DNA of 64,000 bases from Streptomyces mobaraensis (GCF_020099395.1 NZ_CP083590.1:1116001-1180000), one strand, 5' to 3'. Shown: positions 34,617 to 43,777, counted from the first letter of the stretch. The notes: generated by a model not told the origin, from the sequence alone. Program-made: numbers and translations.

Positions 34617-36464
34617 ATGCCCGTGCCCACGCAAGGACTGAAACTCCAGATCGTCAACGCGGCCACGGGGAAGATCCTCGGCGCCAGGGCCACGCCGGGA
34701 ACGGACGGGGCACTGGTCGTGCGCGACTTCCCCGACGATGGCCCGAGCCCGGAACAGTGGCAGCTCACCCCCGTACAGGCCACGCAAGGCGGGCCGGCAC
34801 AAGACGAGCAGGCTTATGTGATCAGCAACGCGGTCAGCGGCAAGGTCCTCGACAATCCCGCCACCGCGGACCGCGGCGTCCGCCAGTGGGACGCCACCGC
34901 CGGCAAGAAGGCCCAGCAGTGGCACCTCGTCCCCGTCGACGGCGAAGCCGGCCTCTACTTCATCGAAGACGCCACCGACGGCGCCGTCCTCGACCTCGCC
35001 GACCCCACAGTGGACGACCCCCGGGTCGTCCTGCGCGAGCACGACGACAGCGCGACGAGCCAGCACTGGCGGTTCGTGACGGCCGCCCCCGAGCGCACCA
35101 GCGACCCCGTCCTGCACTGGGCACCACTGAGCCACTGGAACAGCCGCCAGTCCTGGCGACTGGCACGCTCGGCCGCGCTGCGGCCGGCACCCGACGCGAC
35201 ACCCTCCTTCAGTGACATGCTCCTGATCCTCAAGCGGTTCGGAAGCGACCAGGACGCCGGCGCATGGCAGAGCGTCGGAGCCACCCGGGCTCCCAGCGGA
35301 CAACCGTGCTGGTGGGCCGGGCTCGGTGACCGGCTCCTCGCCGACACCACCGGAACAGGCCGGGCGGACCTCGTCGGGCTCAAACCCGCGAAGGGAGCTG
35401 TGACGGCCGCCAGCGAAGGTGACGGCACTTTCAAGGACGACGAGCGCGTCCTGCACCCACCCGTCCCCTCCCCGAGCCCCAAGGACCTGTGGACCCTCGC
35501 GGACACGACGGGTGACGGCAGGCCCGACGTCGTCGTGCTCGCCGCGGACGGTGTCCGCGTGTTCCTGCAGGACGAGAACAAGAAATTCGCGCCCGCGAGC
35601 GGCGAGCCGGTCGTCAAGGCGTTCGGCCACGGGCAGCCGGCCGGCGGATGGGTTGCCGACAAGCATCCCCGCTTCGTCACCGACACCACCGGTGACGGCC
35701 GCGCCGACATCGTGGGCTTCCACGACGACGGCGTCTGGATCTCACTCCAGGACGAGGAAGGGAAGTTCGCACCTCTCGCCGACAAACCGGCCCTCCGGGC
35801 ATTCGGCCACGACGAGAAGGCGGGTGGGTGGGTAGCCGACAAGCATCCCCGCTTCCTTGCCGACACGACCGGTGACGGCCGCGCCGACATCGTGGGCTTC
35901 CACGACGACGGCGTCTGGATCTCATTCCAGGACGAGGAGGGAGAATTCGCCGACCCCCTGTGGGTCCTCGACGACTTCGGGGTCGACCAGGGGTGGAGCT
36001 CGGTCGAGGAGCACCCCCGGTCCCTGGTCCGGACCGCCGACGGCGGAGCTGTGGACCTCGTCGGGTTCGGCCCGCAGGGCGTCGTCGTCGCACGTGGGCG
36101 CGGCGACGGCACGTTCGAGCCCTCCGAGCTCGTCCTGAACGACTTCGGGCTCGACCAGGAGTGGACGAGCAAAAAGCACCTCCGGTTCCTCGCCGACGTC
36201 ACCGGCGACGGCAACCCGGACATCGTCGGCTTCGGCGACGAAGGGGTCTGGGTGTCGCACAACTGCGGCGACGGCCGGTTCAAGCAGGCGCAGTTGGTGT
36301 GCCGCGGCTTCGGCCACAACGACGAGGCAGGCGCCTGGCGGGTCGGCCGCCACCCCCGCTTCGTCGCCGACATCACCGGTGACGGACGCGTCGACATCGT
36401 CGGCTTCGGCGGGCCGGGCGTGTACGTGGCCCGCAACCTCTTCCGCCGCTTCAGGACCCGATGA
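34617..36464 (+). CDS. Ricin B-like plus FG-GAP/VCBS repeat beta-propeller protein
   Basis: This is a 615-residue protein. Residues 1-160 form a ricin-type trefoil with EQWQLTPV, QQWHLVPVD and QHWRFVTA. The rest is a propeller of FG-GAP-type blades, each with a calcium-loop-like DTTGDGRADIVGF or DVTGDGNPDIVGF signature (at least seven). Two blades are nearly identical in DNA with a 180-bp period. No signal peptide is present. Propellers of this sort bind sugars or cell-surface proteins. With the PLL-like lectin and the pore-former nearby it fits a target-recognition role, which is inference. Confidence 0.82.
   Translation: MPVPTQGLKLQIVNAATGKILGARATPGTDGALVVRDFPDDGPSPEQWQLTPVQATQGGPAQDEQAYVISNAVSGKVLDNPATADRGVRQWDATAGKKAQQWHLVPVDGEAGLYFIEDATDGAVLDLADPTVDDPRVVLREHDDSATSQHWRFVTAAPERTSDPVLHWAPLSHWNSRQSWRLARSAALRPAPDATPSFSDMLLILKRFGSDQDAGAWQSVGATRAPSGQPCWWAGLGDRLLADTTGTGRADLVGLKPAKGAVTAASEGDGTFKDDERVLHPPVPSPSPKDLWTLADTTGDGRPDVVVLAADGVRVFLQDENKKFAPASGEPVVKAFGHGQPAGGWVADKHPRFVTDTTGDGRADIVGFHDDGVWISLQDEEGKFAPLADKPALRAFGHDEKAGGWVADKHPRFLADTTGDGRADIVGFHDDGVWISFQDEEGEFADPLWVLDDFGVDQGWSSVEEHPRSLVRTADGGAVDLVGFGPQGVVVARGRGDGTFEPSELVLNDFGLDQEWTSKKHLRFLADVTGDGNPDIVGFGDEGVWVSHNCGDGRFKQAQLVCRGFGHNDEAGAWRVGRHPRFVADITGDGRVDIVGFGGPGVYVARNLFRRFRTR
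35641..35940 (+). repeat. 180-bp tandem duplication of a propeller blade
   Basis: Sequence 35641-35760 recurs at 35821-35940 with only a handful of differences, an exact 180-bp (60-residue) offset. It lies inside the FG-GAP protein and adds one blade (GWVADKHPRF, then DTTGDGRADIVGFHDDGVWI). The near identity points to a recent duplication or gene conversion. Confidence 0.85.
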
Positions 36465-37000
36465 TCCTCCACGGCCCTCCACCGCCGCAGCACGGCGGGC
36501 GGCCATCGGCGGCGAGGGCTACCAGGCCGTCCGGCTCGACACCCCTGACCGCGCACGCAACACCACCGTCGCACCCGGACGGCGCCGAACCAGCCTGTCG
36601 GTGCATGACGCGCGGCCCTGCGGCTCGCTGGCCGGCGACCGCACCGCCTACCGCCTGAAGGGCCACAGTACGGCTGATGACCAAGCGGCCCCTCGGTGTC
36701 GTACCTGCCGCACCGCAGCGCCCGAGCGAGGCCGGGGGACCGACGAGCGCTCCGGCGATTGCCCCGAATCGTCCTGCGGGCCTGTGATTCCTGCCGGCCC
36801 GTCACCAGGGGCTCGCTGGGGCGGTGAGAAGGTCCCTGCAGGGGTTCCGTTGGCCGACGCCGGGACCGTCGACGCGTTTTGACGTGCCGTCATCAAGGTG
36901 CGGGGCACGCCTGCCCGGCGGTCACGAAAGGCAGTCGAGCAAGCCCAAGGTGTGGCTCCCCTGGTCAGAGTTCCGGGGGTGAAAACAGGAGGGGAAGAAC
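36465..37000. other. Intergenic region without a supported gene
   Basis: This 536-bp gap separates the FG-GAP protein from the PLL-like lectin. Open frames are low-complexity and have no family resemblance. A good Shine-Dalgarno (AGGAGGGG) at the right edge belongs to the next gene. The region should contain that gene's promoter. Confidence 0.4.
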
Positions 37001-38053
37001 ATGACGGTTCCTTCGACGCCGGGTATGTCCTGGGGTCCGGTGTCCTCGCTCGGCGGGCAGCTGACGGGTGATCCGGCGGTGGCGCCCTCTTCGGACGGCC
37101 GGCTGGAGGTGTTCGCCCGCGGCCGCGCGGACAACGCGCTGTCGCACTGCCATCAGCAGACCTGGGGCGGCTGGTCCGAGTGGGAAAACCTGGGCGCCGC
37201 CACCCTGGCCGGCGATCCCTCCGCCCTGCGCACGGCCGCGCGGCGCATCGGAGTGTTCTTCAAAGACGGGCAGGGCAACCTCGCACATCCCTGGCAAACG
37301 GTCATCAACGGCGGCTACGGCGCAGGGAAGGTGCTGGCCAACAATATCGGCGGTAACCCGGTCCCCGGGCTGCACGCCGACGGCCGCCCGGCGGCATTCT
37401 TCCGGGGCACCGACAACGCCCTGTGGCATGTGTGGGAGACCACCAAGTCCGGCTACGGCAACTGGACCGGCCCTGCCGCCCTGGGCGGCACCCTGTCGGG
37501 CGACCCGGCAGTGGCGACCGACGCCCGCGGCCGTCTGCAGGTGTTCTTCCGCGGCACCGACGGTCACCTGTGGGTCGTCCGCCAGCGGGACGCCAACAAC
37601 AACGCCTGGGAAAGCCCTCGGAACATCGTGCAGAACGTCGGCGGCGACCCTGTCGTCGGCACCAACGCCGACGGGCGCCTGGAGGTGTTCTTCCGGGGCA
37701 CCGACAACGCCCTGTGGCATCTGCCGCAGACAGACGACTACAACGGATGGGCCACACTGAGCAGCCTCGGCGGCATCCTGACCGGGAACCCGGCCGTCGC
37801 CCGGGCCGCCGATGCCCGGCTGGCCACCTTCCACTGGGGCGGCGGCCACCTGTGGGGCAACGAACAGACCATCGTCAACGGCACCGACTGGAGCGCCTGG
37901 GAGCAGATCGCGCAGAACATCGGCGGCGAACCCGTCGTCGAGGCAGACGGACACGGACGCCTGGACGTGTTCTTCCACGGGACGGACCACGCCGTTTGGC
38001 ACATCGCCCAGATGTTCGGCCAGCCGGCAGCGGGATACGCGATCTCCCCCTGA
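37001..38053 (+). CDS. PLL-like beta-propeller lectin
   Basis: This 350-residue protein is built of about seven repeats of 45-50 residues with the consensus GxLxGDPAVAxxxDGRLEVFFRGTDNALWHxxQ, then W-x-GW. Clear copies include GRLEVFARGRADNALSHCHQ, GRLQVFFRGTDGHLWVVRQ and GRLEVFFRGTDNALWHLPQ. This is the signature of the Photorhabdus PLL family of fucose-binding seven-bladed lectins. AGGAGGGG lies about six bases before the ATG. There is no signal peptide. PLL relatives occur in insect-associated bacteria, often near toxins, which fits the neighbouring pore-former. Sugar specificity is unknown. Confidence 0.85.
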   Translation: MTVPSTPGMSWGPVSSLGGQLTGDPAVAPSSDGRLEVFARGRADNALSHCHQQTWGGWSEWENLGAATLAGDPSALRTAARRIGVFFKDGQGNLAHPWQTVINGGYGAGKVLANNIGGNPVPGLHADGRPAAFFRGTDNALWHVWETTKSGYGNWTGPAALGGTLSGDPAVATDARGRLQVFFRGTDGHLWVVRQRDANNNAWESPRNIVQNVGGDPVVGTNADGRLEVFFRGTDNALWHLPQTDDYNGWATLSSLGGILTGNPAVARAADARLATFHWGGGHLWGNEQTIVNGTDWSAWEQIAQNIGGEPVVEADGHGRLDVFFHGTDHAVWHIAQMFGQPAAGYAISP

Positions 38054-38083
38054 GCCCGCCCGCCGGCCCGAAGGGACAGCGGG

Positions 38084-40144
38084 TCAACGCCTCCAGCAGG
38101 TACTCGCCGCCGATGGCGCCGAACCGGCCGCGCCGGCCATCCAGCCGCGCTTGATCCACCCGTAGAGGGTGATGCGGGGGATGTGGGTGTGGCAGGCAAG
38201 GTCAGTCAACCACCACTCATGCGGGCCGAGTTGTGGTGATGGTCGGCGTCGAAGGTGTTGCCCGCCGCCGCAGCCGATTTGCCGCAGCAGTTCACGGACG
38301 CCCTGGGCACTGAAGACCTCGCAGCGTTTGGGCGGGCGGAGCCCTTCCGAGTTGAGGATCTGCGCGATGACGGGGGCTGTATGTCCGGCTTCGGCAAGTG
38401 CGCGGGCCCGGTCGGACAGGCGGGGAAAGTAGCTGAGCTGGCCGGGGCGGGCGACCGGCCGTGCGACTTCGCCGTGGGTGCCATGTCCGCCGGCCCAGGT
38501 GATCTGGACGGTGACGCGTTCGCTGTCGCCGATGACGGTCACCCGGACTTCCTCGATTAGTTGCCGCATGAGCTGTTTGCGGTCCGCGTCGGTCGTGGTG
38601 GGGGCCTGCCAGACGGTGGAAAGGTCACCGGCCAGGGCCCGGATCTGTTCCCGCTCGGCGGCTGTGAGGATGCGGGGCCGTTCGGCGGTGAACCGGTCGT
38701 ATTCCTCGCCGAGTCGCTGCCGTTCGGCCAGTGCCTGTTCCCAGTTGCGTTCGAGTTCGCGGACGACCAAGCGGTTTTCGGGCTCGGCCAGCTGGTACTG
38801 GCGCCTGGCCCGGTCGACCGGGTAGTCCGCGCGTTCCAGACGCTGGTGCCAGACCCGGTCCCCTTGGGCCCGTTGGCGTTCGGCCTGGCCGGCCGCCGTG
38901 AGCGAGACCTCCAGGGCGGCCGGCGCCATCGCCGCCAGCAGCAGAGCGGTGACATAGCGGTCCACGCAGGCCCCGGCCAGGTCCTGGCACAACTCGCCAC
39001 CGTAGTCGGCCTTGATGCGGCCGCACTCGTAGCGCGGCCACAGTTTTCCGTCCCTCCCGCGCTGGTAGTGCACAGCCATCCGGATGCCGCACCGGCCGCA
39101 GCGGATCAGCCCGACCAGCAGTGCGGGGCCGTCCCGCAGGGCGCCCATGCCCAGTGAACGGGCCCGGTTCGCCTCGATCCGGGCCAGGTTGCGCCGGTGC
39201 CGGTCCATACCGGTATAGGCAGGCGGCATCCCGGGCAAGTAGACGAACCAGTCCTCGCGCGGTTTGCGGACGCGGCCGGTGAACGGACGTCCGGGGATGC
39301 GGCGGCGGGGGTCGGTGCGGGTGCGGCCATAGACGTAGATCCCGGCATAGGCCGGGTGGCGGAGCAAGTTCTGGATCATGATCCGGCTGGGCCGGCGCCA
39401 GACCAGCAGCCCTTTCTCCGGTCCTTCGCGGGCCCGGATGCCGATCTGGATGTCGTGGCCGACCAGGAAGTGCAGCACCGCGTTGATCGTGGCGAGTTCG
39501 TCGAACAGGTCGAAGACCAGACGGACCACGGTCTGCACCTGCTCGTCCGGATCCTTGACGACCTGGCCGTCCGCGAGCCGCAGATACCCCACCGGCAGAG
39601 GCACGGCCAGCTCCCCGCGCCGGGCCTTGCCGATCCGCCCGTTCCACATCCGCTGCTTGATCAGGTGCAGTTCCGCCTCGCTGATCGTCCCCTTCAGCCC
39701 GAGCAGCAGCCGGTCGTTGTGCTCAGCCGGGTCATAGACCCCGTCCGGGTCGGCCAGCAGGGCCCCGGCCAGCGCGCACAGCTCCAGCAGCTGGTGCCAT
39801 TCACGTCCGCTGCGGGCGAGACGGGACATCTCGACCCCGAGGACCAACCCGACGTGGTCCAGGCCGACTTCGGAGACCAGCCGCTGGAAACCCGGCCGGT
39901 CCACGAGCCCGGACGCCGAGTGCCCGAGGTCCTCGTCGATCACCAGGACCCGCGACGGGGCCCAGCCCAGACCGACAGCCCGCTGGGTGAGCCCGTATTG
40001 CAGCCGGGTCGACTCCGTGTGATCGATGACCTGCTGCGGAGTCGACTGACGGACATAGACGACCGCGAGACGTTCGCGATGCCAGGACTGGACCTTGCCC
40101 TCAACCCGGTCCCACGGAGCAGCCGTCGCACTCACCGCGATCAC
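38084..40144 (-). CDS. Large serine recombinase
   Basis: This 686-residue site-specific recombinase has a resolvase catalytic domain near the N-terminus: VVYVRQSTPQQVIDHTES with the nucleophilic Ser, then VLGVEMSRLARSGREWHQLL. It also has a recombinase domain (NLLRHPAYAGIYVYGR), a zinc ribbon (RCGRCGIRMAVHY with a later Cys), and a coiled-coil region around residues 420-520. A putative HTH tail (ITLYGWIKRGW) follows, and the last 20 residues look out of frame with the family. Such enzymes integrate phages or move transposons. The start is GTG at 40144; the GTG at 40135 is an alternative. No att sites were identified. It is probably a second mobile unit inside the island. Confidence 0.9.
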   Translation of the reverse strand: MIAVSATAAPWDRVEGKVQSWHRERLAVVYVRQSTPQQVIDHTESTRLQYGLTQRAVGLGWAPSRVLVIDEDLGHSASGLVDRPGFQRLVSEVGLDHVGLVLGVEMSRLARSGREWHQLLELCALAGALLADPDGVYDPAEHNDRLLLGLKGTISEAELHLIKQRMWNGRIGKARRGELAVPLPVGYLRLADGQVVKDPDEQVQTVVRLVFDLFDELATINAVLHFLVGHDIQIGIRAREGPEKGLLVWRRPSRIMIQNLLRHPAYAGIYVYGRTRTDPRRRIPGRPFTGRVRKPREDWFVYLPGMPPAYTGMDRHRRNLARIEANRARSLGMGALRDGPALLVGLIRCGRCGIRMAVHYQRGRDGKLWPRYECGRIKADYGGELCQDLAGACVDRYVTALLLAAMAPAALEVSLTAAGQAERQRAQGDRVWHQRLERADYPVDRARRQYQLAEPENRLVVRELERNWEQALAERQRLGEEYDRFTAERPRILTAAEREQIRALAGDLSTVWQAPTTTDADRKQLMRQLIEEVRVTVIGDSERVTVQITWAGGHGTHGEVARPVARPGQLSYFPRLSDRARALAEAGHTAPVIAQILNSEGLRPPKRCEVFSAQGVRELLRQIGCGGGQHLRRRPSPQLGPHEWWLTDLACHTHIPRITLYGWIKRGWMAGAAGSAPSAASTCWRR

Positions 40145-40403
40145 CCCCGTCCGACAGGCCGGGAGCGGTCACGATCCGTGCCGCCAGCAACGCCAGCAGC
40201 CGCACCACCTGTTGACGGTTCAGCTCCGGAACGGTCCCCCACCCCGGGATATGGGGACCTCAGCGGCACGCGGTCCGTCCACTGCGGCTCACCACCCTCC
40301 ACACGACCGGCCTGCCGCTCACGCGGCCGCCGGACAGCAGCGGCCACGGCCAACAGGCCATCAACCCCTACAACCGGAGCATTCCCCACCCCAAACTCAT
40401 CTA

Positions 40404-40547
40404 CGTGTGCAGTGCGGCTTGCTCCTTGAGCGGTGCGTCAACCGCCGCAAACACTGGCGCGGCCTGGCCATGCGCGCCGACAACCTCGCCATCGCCTGCC
40501 AAGCCGCACTCCACCTCGCAGCCATCCTCATCTGGGCCCGCAGATGA
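40404..40547 (+). mobile_element. IS5-family transposase 3' remnant (left)
   Basis: One frame reads LLERCVNRRKHWRGLAMRAD followed by ACQAALHLAAILIWARR and a stop. This matches the C-terminus of IS5-family transposases (VERCFNRLKQWRGLATRYDK, then LAAILIWLR). Everything upstream of about 40404 is unrelated or decayed; the 40145-40403 stretch holds no supported gene. A similar remnant in the opposite orientation lies at 45146-45410, so the two bracket the amino-sugar genes. Confidence 0.72.
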
Positions 40548-40572
40548 CCCGAAAGGACAGAACCTAGCCCCC

Positions 40573-41637
40573 TTAGGCGCAGATGGCGGCCGGGGGTGTT
40601 TCCGGTGGGGTGGATGAGCCATGCTCGGCGTTCAGGTAGTGCTGGACCGTCGTCTTCAGCAGCTGGTCGAATCCGACGCGCGGGGTCCAGCCCAGGAGCT
40701 CGGTGGCGCGGTGGATGGCGGGCACGCGGCGGTGGACGTCCTGGTAGCCCGCCCCGTAGTAGTCGCGGCCGTCCTGTTCCACGATGCGGGCGGTGGTGGG
40801 TATGTCCTCGTAGCCGGGGACTTCGCCGATGTGGCGGATCAGGCCCTGCGCCGCTTCGCGGATGGTGTGTTCGTTGGCGGGGTTTCCCAGGTTGAAGATC
40901 TGCCCGTCGGCCACACCACCGGGGTTCTCCAATATGCGCATCAGTGCGTCGATGCCGTCGTCGATGTGGGTGAAGCAGCGCCGCTGGGCTCCTCCGTCGA
41001 CAAGGACGACAGGTTCGCGCCGGATGAGATGGCCCAGCATCTGGGGCAGTACGCGGGAGGACCCCGGCGTGGTGCTGTGCGGGTCGTCGAGGCCGGGGCC
41101 GGTCCAGTTGAACGGGCGGAACAGGGTGTACTGCAGGCCCTGCTGTTGGGCCAGGGCGTGGATGACCCGGTCGAGGAGTTGCTTGGACGCCGCGTAGATC
41201 CAGCGGGATTTGTCCGCCGGCCCGTACACCAGTCGGCTGGTGTACTCGTCGAACTCCTCGTCCTCGCACATCCCGTAGACCTCCGAGCTGGAGGGGAAGA
41301 CGACACGGGTGCCCGTGGCCGCGCACCGGCGGACGGCGTCGAGGTTGTGGGTGAAGTCGAGGTCGAACGTGCCCAGCGGATCCCTGACGTACGAGGCGGG
41401 CGTGGCGGTGGCCACCAGGGGCAGGCATACGTCCGCCCAGTGCAGCTGCCGCTCGATCCAGTCCGTATGGGCGAAGACGTCTCCGGTTCGGAGAGTGAGA
41501 CGAGGGTGGTGTGCGATGCCGGCGAGGCGTTCGGTGCGAAGGTCCAGCGCGCGGACGTGCCAGTCGGTGCGTGTCAGGATGGCGCGGGTCAGGTGGTGGC
41601 CGATGAAGCCGCCCGCACCGAGGATGAGTATGTTCAC
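40573..41637 (-). CDS. ArnA-type UDP-sugar decarboxylase/epimerase (extended SDR)
   Basis: This 354-residue NAD-dependent extended SDR begins VNILILGAGGFIGHHLTRAI and shows VFPSSSEVYGM, YAASKQLLDR (YxxxK) and FRPFNWTGPGLDD, all close to the dehydrogenase/decarboxylase domain of ArnA. That enzyme oxidises UDP-glucuronate at C4 and decarboxylates it to a UDP-4-keto-pentose. The start is GTG at 41637 with GAGGGA upstream, overlapping the formyltransferase stop as GTGA. With the next two genes it forms a split ArnA plus ArnB set. In E. coli both ArnA domains are one protein. The exact sugar is inferred, not proven. Confidence 0.82.
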   Translation of the reverse strand: MNILILGAGGFIGHHLTRAILTRTDWHVRALDLRTERLAGIAHHPRLTLRTGDVFAHTDWIERQLHWADVCLPLVATATPASYVRDPLGTFDLDFTHNLDAVRRCAATGTRVVFPSSSEVYGMCEDEEFDEYTSRLVYGPADKSRWIYAASKQLLDRVIHALAQQQGLQYTLFRPFNWTGPGLDDPHSTTPGSSRVLPQMLGHLIRREPVVLVDGGAQRRCFTHIDDGIDALMRILENPGGVADGQIFNLGNPANEHTIREAAQGLIRHIGEVPGYEDIPTTARIVEQDGRDYYGAGYQDVHRRVPAIHRATELLGWTPRVGFDQLLKTTVQHYLNAEHGSSTPPETPPAAICA

Positions 41638-42572
41638 GAATGTCCCTCGGACTGGGTGAGAATCGCGCCGTGGTGCAGGAGGTCGGGGAAGTCGCGGGGG
41701 TTCCCCCGCCGTCCGTCGCTCTCGACGTCGGTCAGGAGCAGGCGGCGTCCGTCGCCGCACGTCACGAGGACCCCTGCGGTGCTGGTCTCGATCTTCCCCG
41801 CCCGGTATGTTCCTCGGCCCGCCGGAGCGGCCGGGGCGAGGGTGGCCCGCCAGATGGTGAGTTTGCGGGATCCCGCGTAGCAGTAGGCGCCCGGGTAGGG
41901 GTCGGTGACGGCGCGGATCAGGTTGCGGATGTCCTCGGCCGCGTACCGGAAGTCGATGAGCCCGTCGGCGGGACGCCGGGCTCCGAAGGAGGTGGCCTTC
42001 GAGGCGAGCTGGGGCCAGCGCGGCGCACGGCCGTCGAGCAGGGCCGGGACACTGCGGCGCACGAGCGTGGCCGAGGCGGGAACGAGCTTGCGGTAGACGT
42101 CCAGCGGGGTGTCGTCCGGGCCGATGGGGAAGGGCTCCTGGTCGACGAGGTCGCCGGCGTCCGCCTCGCCCGTCATGTGATGGAGGCTGACGCCGCCTTC
42201 GCGTTCGCCGTGCAGGATCTGCCAGTTCACCGGTGCCCGGCCGCGGTAGCGCGGCAGCAGGCTGCCGTGCACATTGACCGCGACCGGGGCCAGGGCAAGC
42301 ACCGGGTCGGGCAGCAGGCGGCGCCAGTACGCACTCAGCAGCATCCGCGGCCGCAGCCCCCGGATGTGCCGCCGTTCAGTTTCGGTGCGCGGATCGGCGG
42401 TGCGGACGGGGATGCCGAGGGAGGACGCCACGTCGGCGACCGACCGGAACCAGACGTTCTCCCGCCCGTCGTCGCGGTGGGTATAGACGCAGCCGACCGG
42501 TACGCCGAGTTCCGCCAGCACTTCCAGGGTCCGGCAGCCCACCTCCTGATAGGCGAAGACCACGACGCTCAT
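41634..42572 (-). CDS. ArnA-type formyltransferase
   Basis: This 312-residue protein of the methionyl-tRNA/UDP-amino-sugar formyltransferase family starts MSVVVFAYQEVGCRTLEVL. The catalytic Asn and His are in NVHGSLLPRYRGRAPVNWQI, and the Asp is in TGEADAGDLVDQE. The N-terminal resemblance to ArnA (FAYQEVGCRTLEVL) is strong. Such domains transfer a formyl group from N10-formyl-tetrahydrofolate to the 4-amino group of UDP-Ara4N. The gene overlaps both neighbours by four bases, so the three are translated together. A role on another amino sugar is possible. Confidence 0.83.
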   Translation of the reverse strand: MSVVVFAYQEVGCRTLEVLAELGVPVGCVYTHRDDGRENVWFRSVADVASSLGIPVRTADPRTETERRHIRGLRPRMLLSAYWRRLLPDPVLALAPVAVNVHGSLLPRYRGRAPVNWQILHGEREGGVSLHHMTGEADAGDLVDQEPFPIGPDDTPLDVYRKLVPASATLVRRSVPALLDGRAPRWPQLASKATSFGARRPADGLIDFRYAAEDIRNLIRAVTDPYPGAYCYAGSRKLTIWRATLAPAAPAGRGTYRAGKIETSTAGVLVTCGDGRRLLLTDVESDGRRGNPRDFPDLLHHGAILTQSEGHS

Positions 42573-43765
42573 CGCACCGTACCGGTGACGGCGGATGCGC
42601 GATGGCGGCCGGCCACGGCCCGCACGGCCGCGGCGACCCGGTCCTGCTGCTCGTCGCTCATGCCCGCGAACAAGGGCAGGGAGACGATGGCCTCCGCCGC
42701 GTCCTCGGTGACGGGGAGGCATCCGGCGGCCGGATCGTTTTCGCGGCGGCTGCGGTAGTAGTGGTGCAGATGGACCGGCGTGTAGTGCACTCCGGCCGCC
42801 ACCCCGAGCTCCTTGAGTTCGGCGACGAAGGTGTCCCGGTCCACGGTCAGCAGCTCAGGGACCAGCCGTATCACGTACAGGTGCCAGGCATGGGTGTGGG
42901 GATACGGCGGGACGTCCGGCAGCCGGATCTCCTCCAGGCCGGACAGCAGCTCGCGGTACCGGCCGGCCAGCTCGCTCCTGCGGGCGTTGAACCGAGCGAG
43001 TTTGGGCAGCTGCACCAGGCCGAGCGCGGCATGAAGGTCGGACATGGTGTACTTCCAGCCCGGCTCCAGCACCTCGTACGACACCTGGCCACCGCCACGG
43101 TGCCGCGACCAGGAATCCCTGGTGATCCCGTGGAACCGCAGCAGGCGTATGCGCTCGGCCAACTCGCCGTCGGCCACCGTCACCATTCCGCCTTCGGCGG
43201 TGGTGATGTTCTTGGCAGGGTGAAAGCTGAAGACAACGGGCTCAGGACCGCCGCCGATGAGCTCGTCGCCATACCACGTGCCCAGCGCGTGCGCCGCATC
43301 GTGGACGAGGGTTATTCCACGCCCGGCCACCACGCCACGTAACGCGGCCAGGTCGACCGGAGCCCCGGCATAGTGCACAGGAACGACCGCTCTGGTACGG
43401 CTGGTGATCTTGCGCGCCACATCGGCGGGATCCAGCAACAACGTGCCCGGCAGGACGTCGGCGAACACCGCACGGGCGCCCAGCAGCTCGACCACATTGA
43501 CCGTAGCGGGCCAGGTCAGCGACGGAACGATGACCTCGTCACCAGCGCCGGTTCCCAGCGCGGCCAGCACCAGGTGCAGACCGGCCGTAGCCGAGTCGAC
43601 GGCGACAGCGTGCGGCGCCCCCGCCCACCGCCCGAAGGCCGCCTCGAACTCCGCCGCCTTCGGCCCCGCGGCCAGCCAACCCGACCGCAAGACGGCCGCC
43701 ACCGCGGCGATCTCATCATCCTCGATCGTCGGCGCGCACAACGGCACGCCACTGCGCTCGTCCAC
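42569..43765 (-). CDS. DegT/DnrJ/EryC1/StrS aminotransferase, ArnB-like
   Basis: This PLP-dependent sugar aminotransferase has about 398 residues. GVPLCAPTIEDDEIAAV at the start, SATAGLHLVLAALG and VIVPSLTWPATVN follow the family. The cofactor Lys is in FSFHPAKNITTAEGG, and HYTPVHLHHYYR lies near the end. ArnB-type enzymes convert a UDP-4-keto-pentose to UDP-4-amino-4-deoxy-L-arabinose using glutamate. GTG at 43765 is preferred; an in-frame TTG at 43777 is an alternative. It is first in the three-gene cassette (aminotransferase, formyltransferase, decarboxylase), with ATGA coupling to the second. No glycosyltransferase or lipid-transfer gene is adjacent. Confidence 0.85.
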   Translation of the reverse strand: MDERSGVPLCAPTIEDDEIAAVAAVLRSGWLAAGPKAAEFEAAFGRWAGAPHAVAVDSATAGLHLVLAALGTGAGDEVIVPSLTWPATVNVVELLGARAVFADVLPGTLLLDPADVARKITSRTRAVVPVHYAGAPVDLAALRGVVAGRGITLVHDAAHALGTWYGDELIGGGPEPVVFSFHPAKNITTAEGGMVTVADGELAERIRLLRFHGITRDSWSRHRGGGQVSYEVLEPGWKYTMSDLHAALGLVQLPKLARFNARRSELAGRYRELLSGLEEIRLPDVPPYPHTHAWHLYVIRLVPELLTVDRDTFVAELKELGVAAGVHYTPVHLHHYYRSRRENDPAAGCLPVTEDAAEAIVSLPLFAGMSDEQQDRVAAAVRAVAGRHRASAVTGTVR

Positions 43766-43777
43766 TCCCCACCCCAA

